Below, in pieces: positions 16,177 to 24,859 of a stretch of 33,114 bases of DNA. The notes under the pieces are model-generated. The model ran no database searches. It was not told the DNA's origin and saw only the letters and a program-made list of their open reading frames with translations. Source of the DNA: Acidobacteriota bacterium. Its GTDB lineage: Bacteria; Acidobacteriota; Holophagae; Acanthopleuribacterales; Acanthopleuribacteraceae. The DNA is taken from contig JACJWC010000024.1 of the NCBI GenBank assembly GCA_020637335.1, forward strand, positions 1 through 33,114, given 5' to 3'. The number at the start of each line of letters is the position of its first letter. Within the stretch, counting starts at the first letter, position 1. Position numbers and translations under genes: made by a program.

Positions 16177-17057
16177 GCATCCTCCACGAGTAGGCTGAGA
16201 TCGGGCGCCTGGACCGAATGGGTTAAGGCACCGATTGAAATACGGTCGAGTTTGGGGTTGAGATAAGTCGCGATGTTGTTCAAATGGATACCACCGCTCA
16301 CTTCAATTAAGCTGGATTGACGCGGCATTTCACAGGCGCGTTTAACTTGCTCAGGTGTGAAATTGTCCAACATGATGATCGGGCAGTTGCGTTGCAGGCA
16401 CAAGGCCAGCTCTTCAAAAGTACGCACTTCAACGATGAAGGGTTTTCCTTTTGCCTGGGCAAATGCGGATTCTAGGGCTTTGGCCATGCCGCCGAGTTCG
16501 GCGATGTGGTTTTCTTTGAGCAGAATCTGATCGGACAGGTTCATACGATGGTTAAAACCACCGCCACACACCACCGCGTATTTATCCAGCCAACGAAAGC
16601 CGGGCAGGGTTTTGCGCGTGTCCAAAATGTGGGTCGGGCATCCGGATTCGCGCACTTTTTCCACGTAGGCGTGCGTGGCCGTGGCGATACCAATCGCACG
16701 GCCGAGAAAATTGAGCAGGGTGCGTTCCAAAGCCAGAATCGCGCGGGCGGGACCGGCTAAATGGATCAAATCCGTGCCGGGCTGGGCAACGGCGCCATCG
16801 GGAACCAGCACTTTTACCTGGGCTGGCGTTTCGTCTGGGCCAAAAAAGCCATCGATCAGGTCCTGAATCCAGAGTTGGCCACTCATGACGATGGGCTGAC
16901 GGGTGAAAATGCGCGCCCGGGTCGGTTGTTGATCGTAACCGAGAAGGTCCGCCGTCAGGTCGCGGTCGGGTAAATCTTCCTTGCGCGCCAACTGGGCCAA
17001 AACCCGAATGGAGGCCAGCACTTCAGCGCGATAGTCAAAACGGGTCAACGGCAACAT
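16173..17057 (-). CDS. nadC: Nicotinate-nucleotide pyrophosphorylase (carboxylating)
   Basis: This enzyme of 294 residues converts quinolinate and PRPP to nicotinate mononucleotide. Signatures seen are 'DRDLTADLL', 'ERTLLNFLGRAIGIAT', 'ILDTRKTLPGFRWLDKYAV', 'CGGGFNHRMNLSDQILLKEN', 'VEVRTFEEL', 'IIMLDNF', 'IEVSGGI' and 'RISIGALTHS'. The Arg, Lys and His residues that hold both phosphates are kept. The frame stays open upstream to 17189, but those 44 residues are cysteine- and arginine-rich and unlike NadC. I chose the ATG at 17055-17057, with GGGGG about 6 bases upstream, which gives the normal length. An ATG seven codons earlier is the alternative. It is first in the nadC-nadA-nadB operon. 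Confidence 0.94.
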   Translation of the reverse strand: MLPLTRFDYRAEVLASIRVLAQLARKEDLPDRDLTADLLGYDQQPTRARIFTRQPIVMSGQLWIQDLIDGFFGPDETPAQVKVLVPDGAVAQPGTDLIHLAGPARAILALERTLLNFLGRAIGIATATHAYVEKVRESGCPTHILDTRKTLPGFRWLDKYAVVCGGGFNHRMNLSDQILLKENHIAELGGMAKALESAFAQAKGKPFIVEVRTFEELALCLQRNCPIIMLDNFTPEQVKRACEMPRQSSLIEVSGGIHLNNIATYLNPKLDRISIGALTHSVQAPDLSLLVEDA

Positions 17058-17543
17058 GGCAACCCCCAAGCGGCCCATTCTACCAAGCTTCCCAGAGTGC
17101 GGAAAGGTCCGAACCTGGGTTGAGCATCGGGAACGTTTGACACAAGCACAAGGGCAGCGTTCGCAGAGTCCGATGGAAGAGCAGAACACCCAGCTGAAAG
17201 CGCTCAGACCTTGGCTCCAAAACGAGGTTCGAGCGATGGTAGCCGTTTTGGTCTAGGGCGATGGGTCAGCGCTTTCCGCGTTGGCAAAACGAAAAGCCAA
17301 ACCAACGAAACCGAGTTCCAATTAACGATTCCAAAAAACAGGATGAATACGCGGTAGTGTCCCAGTTAACCATTTCCAAAAACATCAACCGCCAACTGTC
17401 CGTTCAGGCCTGAAAGGCCGGGATTTTCCGGGGCCGACGTCGGGGTGGGCTCACAGGTCATTCAGCCTCCGGCCTCCCGGAATCAAACGAGCGCCTCTTG
17501 ATGATTGGCGATTTGCCCGTTTTGCACGTGCAGCATGCTGACA
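17058..17543. other. Spacer upstream of the nad operon, repeat-bearing
   Basis: About 490 bases upstream of nadC contain no supported gene. The operon promoter should lie here, but I could not pick a convincing -35/-10 pair or a recognisable NAD-regulator site. A joined family A/B repeat fills 17377-17490. Confidence 0.45.
17377..17490 (+). repeat. Joined family A/B repeat
   Basis: Bases 17377-17428 match 21438-21489 at 48 of 52 positions, including the stem AGGCCTGAAAGGCC. The family B core follows directly at 17438 (GTGGGCTCACAGGTCA, then GCCTCCGGC), ending in GGAATCAAACG, also seen at 18805. The middle part present at 21490-21690 is missing here. Confidence 0.72.
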
Positions 17544-18584
17544 TCAAAACTTGATGAAGTGCTTTTGGGGTTCAGACTTGAAGGGGTACTGCTGACAGAG
17601 CTTATCAAATTGCGACCAGGTGGTCCGAATCAGTTTTGCGGGTTCATCGGCCTCGGGATCGAAGGCACAAAAAACGACTTCGCCCTCGGACCAACATACC
17701 ACTCGGGTCATCCGTTCGGCTTCGAAGGAGATTTTTGGGCCCGGGCCAAACTGCCAACACACGAACCGTTGTTGGGTTTCGGGGAATCCTGTCCACAATT
17801 GCAAAACCAATTGGTCGCCCGGTACCTTCCAGATTCTTCGAATCGGCGGGAAGTACTTAGGCGTAAAGTACTGGGTTCCCGGTAGGGTGTGGCCTTTATT
17901 GACTTGGTTGATCTGTTCTTGACCCCAATCCGCATTAAACGGAACGGGTTCCAAATCGGGGCCGGGCAAAGGTTTCATCGAACCGTCCATCATTTGCACC
18001 TTCCAGGCTTTGACTGGGTAACCCGCACCAACTAAAAAAACTTCTTCACCAGCCGGAACCAAAAAGGGCCCGGGATTGGTAGGGTCAAAGACTGGGCCTT
18101 TTCCGCTTGGCGTCTCCACTGGGAATTCACCGCGGATGAGGGATTTTTCAAACCACTTGCCCTGCTCTTTTTGGCGCAAAACCAACTCAAATTCAGGCGC
18201 ATCCCACTTCAGCAGTAGCCAGCGATTTTCCAGATAATGGCCGGGTTTAAAGAAGTCATGATTTATCTCCTGAGATAGAAAGGTACCTTCGTGGGTGAAA
18301 ATGCTGCATTTCACTCCATCATGGCGTAAATATAGGCGGTCCGCTGTCGCATAAAGGAATTGGGGCCGCATAAATTCTCCCGGCCCCTCACCCTTTTCGC
18401 CAATGGATTTTTTCTTACGCCCATTGGATCCGTAAAAATCCAGGCGTGGCGTATCCTTGTCCAAAACAACCAAGTCGCCATTTTCCAGTAGGACTGCTTG
18501 GCCATGAGATAGGGCCACAAAGGAGTTAGTCTCCAATACCGTATGTTGAAAAAGGTAGATACCAGCCCAGCAAATCCAAGTCAT
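17544..18584 (-). CDS. Predicted exported beta-propeller protein
   Basis: This 346-residue protein begins with a short hydrophobic stretch that could be a signal peptide. It is then rich in repeated beta-type segments. 'NGDLVVLDKDTPRLDFYGSN' and 'GEKGEGPGEFMRPQFLYATA' are typical of six-bladed NHL/6-bladed beta-propeller proteins, where G-x-G-P-G-E-F marks the end of a blade. Later blades are irregular. Propellers of this kind usually bind proteins, sugars or peptides at the surface; no enzyme motif is seen. AGGTGA lies about 5 bases before the ATG. It stands alone between two repeat-containing spacers. Confidence 0.72.
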   Translation of the reverse strand: MTWICWAGIYLFQHTVLETNSFVALSHGQAVLLENGDLVVLDKDTPRLDFYGSNGRKKKSIGEKGEGPGEFMRPQFLYATADRLYLRHDGVKCSIFTHEGTFLSQEINHDFFKPGHYLENRWLLLKWDAPEFELVLRQKEQGKWFEKSLIRGEFPVETPSGKGPVFDPTNPGPFLVPAGEEVFLVGAGYPVKAWKVQMMDGSMKPLPGPDLEPVPFNADWGQEQINQVNKGHTLPGTQYFTPKYFPPIRRIWKVPGDQLVLQLWTGFPETQQRFVCWQFGPGPKISFEAERMTRVVCWSEGEVVFCAFDPEADEPAKLIRTTWSQFDKLCQQYPFKSEPQKHFIKF

Positions 18585-18754
18585 TTTTTCACCTTGTCAA
18601 TCCAGGTTTTTATTGGCTGCCAAGGGCTTGAGCCTAAACCAGCCAGGAGCCAAGATGTACGCAATTTTTATAAGATTGAGGAATTTAACCAGCCCGCCCA
18701 CAATAATGTCAATGGCAGATTTCCAAAATTTCAAAAAAGTGCAAGTCAAGCTCC

Positions 18755-18816
18755 GCCCGCCCTTCGTCGGGTTGGGCTCACGGGTCAATCGGCCTCTGGC
18801 CTCGCGGAATCAAACG
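18755..18816 (+). repeat. Dispersed palindromic repeat, family B
   Basis: This copy reads GCCCGCCC-TTCGTC-GGGTTGGGCTCACGGG, then TCAATCGGCCTCTGGCCTC and GGAATCAAACGG. The arms pair imperfectly (GGGTTGGG). It aligns with the core at 17438-17490. Confidence 0.7.
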
Positions 18817-18915
18817 GCACTCTTAAAGGTGTATCCACAGATTTTTGGTTTGTTGCATTTTCCGCCTCTATTGATTGTTGACTCTAATTCCAAATGACTA
18901 ACCCGTGTTTTGGGG

Positions 18916-19344
18916 TTATGCGTCCTTTCGGTTGTTGGTCATAGCTGCGATTTTCCAACCCGAAGATCCGCGGCGCAAAATATAAATTTCGCGGAATTGG
19001 GTATCAGAGCCCGCCCGGATGGTGGCCCAGACGACTGCCATTTCACCGTCCACATGAGTTTCCATCGCTTGCACTTCACGGACGTACCGCGTTGAAAGGG
19101 CAAAAATGATCGGCGTCACCTGGCGCCAACGTTCTGCGGCAGGGCCCGTATTAATCTGCATATCCGGATCCGGTGGTGCGTCGCTAAAACGATGCGCTTC
19201 AAAAAGATCGATTCGAACAGAGCCATCTGCCAAGGTGGCAAGCATGCCCTCCAGGCTCCGTTCGCTGAATGCTTGGTTAAACCGCAGCACCACGGCTTCA
19301 ACATCCCGGGGACCTGCAACCCAAAGCAACAAAACCAGAAACAT
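18916..19344 (-). CDS. NTF2/SnoaL-like fold protein
   Basis: This 142-residue protein starts with a hydrophobic stretch 'MFLVLLLWVAG' that may be a short signal peptide. The rest fits the NTF2-like (SnoaL/DUF4440) cone fold: an opening helix 'VEAVVLRFNQAFSERSLEGM', then 'LATLADGSVRIDLFEAH', and the closing strands 'AVVWATI' and 'REIYILRRGSSGWKIAAMTNN', a very typical ending. Such proteins bind small hydrophobic molecules or act as isomerases or hydrolases; the active residues here are not clear. GAGGAGG lies about 7 bases before the ATG. The neighbours give no functional hint. Confidence 0.78.
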   Translation of the reverse strand: MFLVLLLWVAGPRDVEAVVLRFNQAFSERSLEGMLATLADGSVRIDLFEAHRFSDAPPDPDMQINTGPAAERWRQVTPIIFALSTRYVREVQAMETHVDGEMAVVWATIRAGSDTQFREIYILRRGSSGWKIAAMTNNRKDA

Positions 19345-19514
19345 GGGGACCTCCTCATTTCCATTATTTACCCTTTCACCCTGACATCAAAATGACCCAC
19401 GAACCCAGCGAGCTACTTCACCGAACACTTGGATCAGGTCGAAAACAGACAGGTCAGAGGGGCGCTTCTTCCGTTTTTGTACTTGTCTTAAGATAACAAA
19501 AAGGAGAAAACCCA

Positions 19515-20339
19515 TTGGAAAGTACCGCAACCTTAATCGCACGCTGGGTCGGTGAGCCTCCGATTTGGGGATTCGAACCCCCGCGTTTCTCCCCCATCGT
19601 CGATGAACAGCGAATCCTGGCTTGCGAGCGGCGGAAACAGACCAATGGTTCTGAATTGGTGTTATTAACTGTACCCATCCGATTTCCTTTTAAGCGGTAC
19701 TCCACCAAAACGATTAGAGCCGTCAATGATCGCGGGCATTGGCAGGAATTGGAAATTCTCGAAAAAGTTCCGCCGGGCATTGAGCCATTTTCGCCTGATC
19801 GGTTTAAGCAATTAAATACGCCGCTGCAGGCCCAAAAAACTTGGTTGGGTCAAATCCTGTGCCCGCGCTGCAAGGTCCAGTTTCGGATCAGCAATCGCGC
19901 CCAATGGAACGGAATCCGCCATTTACTGTGCGGTCAGGCCCTGCGAATTGGCCAATTGGAGGATCAGATCATGCCCATTTGGTGCGTGGTCGGGAATATG
20001 ATCCAAAAGCGCCAGGCGGGCGATAAAGTGTGGTCCGGAACCAAGCACTTCGCGCCAGGCACCAAGCTGTACTGTTTTCCGGTTATCTGGGGCAACGGAT
20101 ACCAATCCATAAAAGTGATTGGATTAGGTCGAAGGCCTAGACGATGGATTGAGGTAGTCATCCAGTGGCGGTGGCTGCAAAACCCGCACGCCCAATTGAT
20201 TTACAAACCCGCAGTGATCGAACGCTTATGGGACCACTGGGATGGCAGCTCCAAATCAAAGGGGCTAGCCGAACAGCTGGTTAACCAATTGCATCAAATG
20301 GCCCAGGATAAGGGCGAGGCACCACAAAAAGAAAAATAG
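19515..20339 (+). CDS. Conserved-looking protein of unknown function
   Basis: I do not recognise a named family for this 274-residue protein. One CxxC ('LCPRCKVQF') lies near residue 116 with no second pair nearby except an isolated Cys at about 138. Residues 180-240 have a compact pattern, 'FAPGTKLYCFPVIWGNGYQS' then 'IKVIGLGRRPRRWIEVVIQW', which resembles a segment I know from uncharacterised bacterial proteins. No signal peptide is seen. The N-terminal part is tryptophan- and proline-rich. The start is a TTG with AGGAG 9 bases upstream. The tail is polar. It is followed after about 90 bases by another same-strand gene of unknown function. Confidence 0.72.
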   Translation: MESTATLIARWVGEPPIWGFEPPRFSPIVDEQRILACERRKQTNGSELVLLTVPIRFPFKRYSTKTIRAVNDRGHWQELEILEKVPPGIEPFSPDRFKQLNTPLQAQKTWLGQILCPRCKVQFRISNRAQWNGIRHLLCGQALRIGQLEDQIMPIWCVVGNMIQKRQAGDKVWSGTKHFAPGTKLYCFPVIWGNGYQSIKVIGLGRRPRRWIEVVIQWRWLQNPHAQLIYKPAVIERLWDHWDGSSKSKGLAEQLVNQLHQMAQDKGEAPQKEK

Positions 20340-20426
20340 GAAAAAGCGTAAAACTTCGCTCAATTTGAGGTAAGCAGCCCGAAACCATCCCAAAAACTCG
20401 CCATAATGCTAATAATAGGAACTTCC

Positions 20427-21413
20427 ATGGCAACCTCCCGGCCCCGTGTCTTTCCCCTGCTTTTAGCCTATTTATGCTTGACCTGCACGCGTCCGATGCA
20501 GATTATGGCGCCGAAAATCGAAGGTCCGCATTCCGTCACTGTCCCTTTTTCCGTCGAAGAAGTTCGGGCTCGCCTTCAGGCATTTTGCGAAGGAGACCCC
20601 AAATTTCCTTGGGGAAGCCTGGTGTGGAACTCACGCCTGAACCAACTGTATGTCGCATTCGATAGCGAGGCTTCCTTGGCCCAGTACCAAAGCAATCGCT
20701 ATATTCCATCTGAATTTTGGGTCCATGCCTTTTCGGTCCCGATCCAAATCCATGCGCTGCCCGATAACCAAACCGAATTGAGCATGAAACCGTTGGCCTG
20801 TAGCCTGGCTTTGATCCGGAAAAGCCCACGTGAAGGCACTGATGTGGTGCTCCTTCGACCAACCGGTTTGGAAGTCCGTGCGCTGTATGATCTGGTCAGG
20901 AATTGTTTTGGTGCCAACCCAACCAAAATGGAGCCTAGGGGAGAGCATTTCTCAGCAATCCTGGAAGATGTGCCCAAACAAGGGGTTGCGCCCATTCAAC
21001 TCACCTATCCCTTTTCAGCTGCATGCCTGGAAATGCATCAGGCCGATTATGAACCTGAATCCTTCACTACCCTGTGGTTGGACAACCAGGAAAAGCAATT
21101 CCGATTGGGCCTACCTGGGGGAAGGTCCGAAATGGACGGGAATCTCATCATCACCCGAGCTCCGATTCAAACCCAAGTTGAAACCGATTCCTTTGTGCAA
21201 CAGGGGGTGGCAACTTATTGGCACCGCAACGGACACGGATTATTAAGGCCAGCGGGCCAAGGTTTTTATGAGGTTTTTGGAATTCAGCGCGAAGGTAAAT
21301 GGCAGTTGGTTATGGAAGGATTTTGGCTCAACATCAATCCCGAACTGCTGGCCATGGACCCATTGGGCCGCCCAGATTTCGGTTGTGGGCCAGACACACT
21401 AGAGGGCCACTAA
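20427..21413 (+). CDS. Unrecognised exported protein
   Basis: This 328-residue protein has an N-terminal hydrophobic stretch 'VFPLLLAYLCLTCTRP' that looks like a signal peptide. A lipoprotein cleavage before Cys is possible, but T-C is a weak lipobox. The remainder is soluble with no known motif. The middle contains 'TDVVLLRPTGLEVRALYDLV', and the end has 'YWHRNGHGLLRPAGQGFYEV' and 'FGIQREGKWQLVMEGF', suggesting a beta-rich fold. The ATG at 20427 is preceded by AGGAA about 7 bases upstream; another ATG seven codons earlier (20406) has none. The family B/A repeat block lies just downstream. Confidence 0.68.
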   Translation: MATSRPRVFPLLLAYLCLTCTRPMQIMAPKIEGPHSVTVPFSVEEVRARLQAFCEGDPKFPWGSLVWNSRLNQLYVAFDSEASLAQYQSNRYIPSEFWVHAFSVPIQIHALPDNQTELSMKPLACSLALIRKSPREGTDVVLLRPTGLEVRALYDLVRNCFGANPTKMEPRGEHFSAILEDVPKQGVAPIQLTYPFSAACLEMHQADYEPESFTTLWLDNQEKQFRLGLPGGRSEMDGNLIITRAPIQTQVETDSFVQQGVATYWHRNGHGLLRPAGQGFYEVFGIQREGKWQLVMEGFWLNINPELLAMDPLGRPDFGCGPDTLEGH

Positions 21414-21437
21414 TCCTCACCCGCTCTCAGGAAGAGT

Positions 21438-21575
21438 CAAAAACACCAACCGCCAAGTGTCCGATCAGGCCTGAAAGGCCGAGATTTTCAAAGCCCGGGT
21501 CAAGGTGGCGAGCGCGGCGAGCCCACGCAGGCCCGGGGTCACTCGGCCCGTTAAACGGGAAGCCCTGTAAGGGCG
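21438..21575 (+). repeat. Three-hairpin intergenic repeat, family A (best copy)
   Basis: Three stems: AGGCCTGAAAGGCC (21467-21480); AGCCCGGGTC pairing with the CCCGGGG side around a GGCGAGCGCGGCGAGCC core; and AGCCCTGTAAGGGCG (21561-21575). The 5' 30 bases match the lead-in at 17377. The inverted copy is at 12048-12155, a diverged one at 29933-30050. Confidence 0.75.
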
Positions 21576-21646
21576 CCATTTTTGGCCGATCTTGGCATTT
21601 GCGCAGGGTGTTTGAATGGATTTAACGGTTGGCCAAAAGCAGACCT

Positions 21647-21742
21647 TCAGTCGCCCTAAAGGGCTCTGGTTTCCTGGTAGGTATCCTTTCCCCACCCATC
21701 CTACGTCGGGGTGGGCTCACGGGTCAGTCGGCCTGCGGCCTC
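21647..21742 (+). repeat. Dispersed palindromic repeat, family B (long copy)
   Basis: This copy starts TCAGTCGCCC, then GGGCTCTGG, then the stem CCCACCC/GGGTGGG with the core GTGGGCTCACGGGTCA, and a GGCCTGCGGCC stem. It is the closest partner of the copy at 6004-6098. Confidence 0.72.
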
Positions 21743-21881
21743 TTTTCAGCATGGGCCTCTAAAGAGTGGGTGCGTAACCAGGTGGCTGGTATTTGGGAAG
21801 AATTCCGAGTAGATTGCTGTTATCCCTTTCGTTCTCACCATGCCGGGTCTGCCCCATGGAATCTGTTCGTCCGGTTTTGTT

Positions 21882-23385
<1,504 letters not shown>

Positions 23386-23399
<14 letters not shown>

Positions 23400-23979
23400 T
23401 CGCCTGGAAGGGATTGCCGGCTACCACTGGTCGGCTTGGTGTGGCGAGGATGGCGACCTGCAATTCTCAGCCACGGCACCGAGCCGGGAAAAAGCCCAAT
23501 TTGAGCAGATTTCGCGGATCTGGCAACAATTGGGCTGGCCGGATGAACAGGGCCAATTCCTGTTTGCCAATGGCATGGTCCTTGTCCGCAGGATCGAAAA
23601 AGGTTGGCTCTGGCTGTTCTGTGCTCTTTCAGTCGAATTGGGTATTTTGGAAGCCATGCTGCAAGCGGATCCGGCCAAAACGTCTGGTGCGCATCAACAA
23701 TCTGATTCACAAATGCGTTTGATTCAGTCCGTGTCCCTGGAACACAAACCGGTGCCAACGGAAGTCATTGAAGCATTGCTGGAACTTTATACCGAAACGC
23801 TCGGCCCACTCGCCCGGGTCTTGGCGCGCAAGGAATGCCAAAAGGTTAATCTAGATCTCAACCATTTGGATGCAGCTCATTGGGCACGCCTGCTCAACCT
23901 TTTGGCCGCGCGCATTGAGTCGGAACCCAAACGCGAAGATTTTTTGGACCGCGCCATTTTATTAAAAACGCGCTTTTAG
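23386..23979 (+). CDS. Roadblock/LC7-like regulatory protein
   Basis: This 197-residue soluble protein begins 'MNLLDRLEGIAGYHWSAWCG', followed by alternating strands and a helix through residue 90 ('GMVLVRRIEKGWLWLFCALS'). That arrangement is typical of roadblock/LC7 domains that control small GTPases or bind other signal proteins. A C-terminal helical part (115-190) has 'LYTETLGPLARVLARKE' and 'REDFLDRAI', like helical modules found at the ends of some bacterial kinases and cyclases. The assignment is by pattern only. The ATG at 23386 is chosen because AAGGTGGA lies just upstream; the start sits inside the kinase gene's 3' end, so it is co-translated with it. Confidence 0.6.
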
Positions 23980-23988
23980 GAGGCCTGC

Positions 23989-24768
23989 ATGAGTCTGACC
24001 CTGAAATTTGCTCTATACACGTTGTTGGTCTGTTTTGCCGTTTTGGCGGGCAGCAGTTATGTGCATTATCGGGTGGCCCGCCAGGATTTGGAACAGGCCT
24101 TGGGTGAGAAGCTGGAAGCGATTGTGCGATCGGCTTCGGTGGCCATTGATGGAACAGCCCATGACAGCATTAACGAGATGGCGGATCAGGAGGGTGAGGC
24201 CTTCACCCGCATCCGCGATCATTTACGCAAAGTGCGTGACGCCAACCATTTAGGTGACCTGATCTACACCATGCGGCGCGAAGGTGAAAAGATGAAATTC
24301 ATTGTCATGACCCATGACAAGCCATTTATCGGGCACGATTATGAGATCCGACCCGAGATGCTGCCCACCCTGAACAAGGGCATGGCCAGCCGAACGGGCC
24401 TTTATGAAGATAAAAATGGCCATTGGATCTCTGCCTATGCACCGCTTCTGGACCAGGAAGGTCATATCTCGGGCCTCTTGGAAGCCGATTATGAGGTCGA
24501 CACCTTCTTGGCCCAGTTGAAAAACAAACAAATGCGCACTCTGGGTTTGGGGCTCGTCTTCTCTTTGATTGCGGCTGTTCTGAGCTTTTTGGTCGCCAAA
24601 ACGTTGACCCGAAAAATTGTTTATTTGACCGATCTGACTGAAAAGATTTCGCTGGGGAAGATGAATACTGGCATTGAAGTACGTGGCAATGACGAAATTG
24701 CCAAGCTCGGTCGGGCCCTGGAGCGCATGCGCGAAAGTCTCAAAATCGCCTCGGATCTGATCGAATAA
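23989..24768 (+). CDS. Membrane sensor with Cache-like domain and HAMP, no output domain
   Basis: This 259-residue protein has a first membrane helix (about 5-24), a periplasmic region (25-184) and a second helix (about 185-205). A HAMP linker runs to the very end (206-258, 'TRKIVYLTDLTEKISLGKMN' and 'DEIAKLGRALERMRESL'). The outer part resembles a Cache-type ligand sensor: helix, then 'LIYTMRREGEKMKFIVMTHD', 'YEIRPEM' and 'GHWISAYAPLLDQEGHISG', which is a classic PAS-like strand pattern. The protein stops where a kinase, cyclase or methyl-accepting domain would begin, so its signal must pass to a partner. GGAGG lies about 6 bases before the ATG. It follows the roadblock gene by 9 bases, so the two are in one transcript. 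Confidence 0.9.
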   Translation: MSLTLKFALYTLLVCFAVLAGSSYVHYRVARQDLEQALGEKLEAIVRSASVAIDGTAHDSINEMADQEGEAFTRIRDHLRKVRDANHLGDLIYTMRREGEKMKFIVMTHDKPFIGHDYEIRPEMLPTLNKGMASRTGLYEDKNGHWISAYAPLLDQEGHISGLLEADYEVDTFLAQLKNKQMRTLGLGLVFSLIAAVLSFLVAKTLTRKIVYLTDLTEKISLGKMNTGIEVRGNDEIAKLGRALERMRESLKIASDLIE

Positions 24769-24859
24769 GTTCACTAATCCATTTCATTTCAAAATTTCTG
24801 TTGCTGCGACTCAATTTTTGGAGGCCGAACACCGATATAGTGAACGAGGTCCCACTACC

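Noticed and set aside
15730..16266. 178-codon plus-strand frame opposite nadA/nadC
   Set aside because: It is a shadow of strongly conserved nadA and nadC on the other strand, with no ribosome binding site.
17058..17189. Longer N-terminus for NadC
   Set aside because: The extra 44 residues are Cys/Arg-rich and unlike the family; the shorter form has normal length.
19560..19640. tRNA-like T-arm (GGGGTTCGAATCCCC) on the minus strand
   Set aside because: No matching acceptor stem, D-arm or anticodon arm can be drawn upstream, and the segment lies inside a well-supported reading frame.
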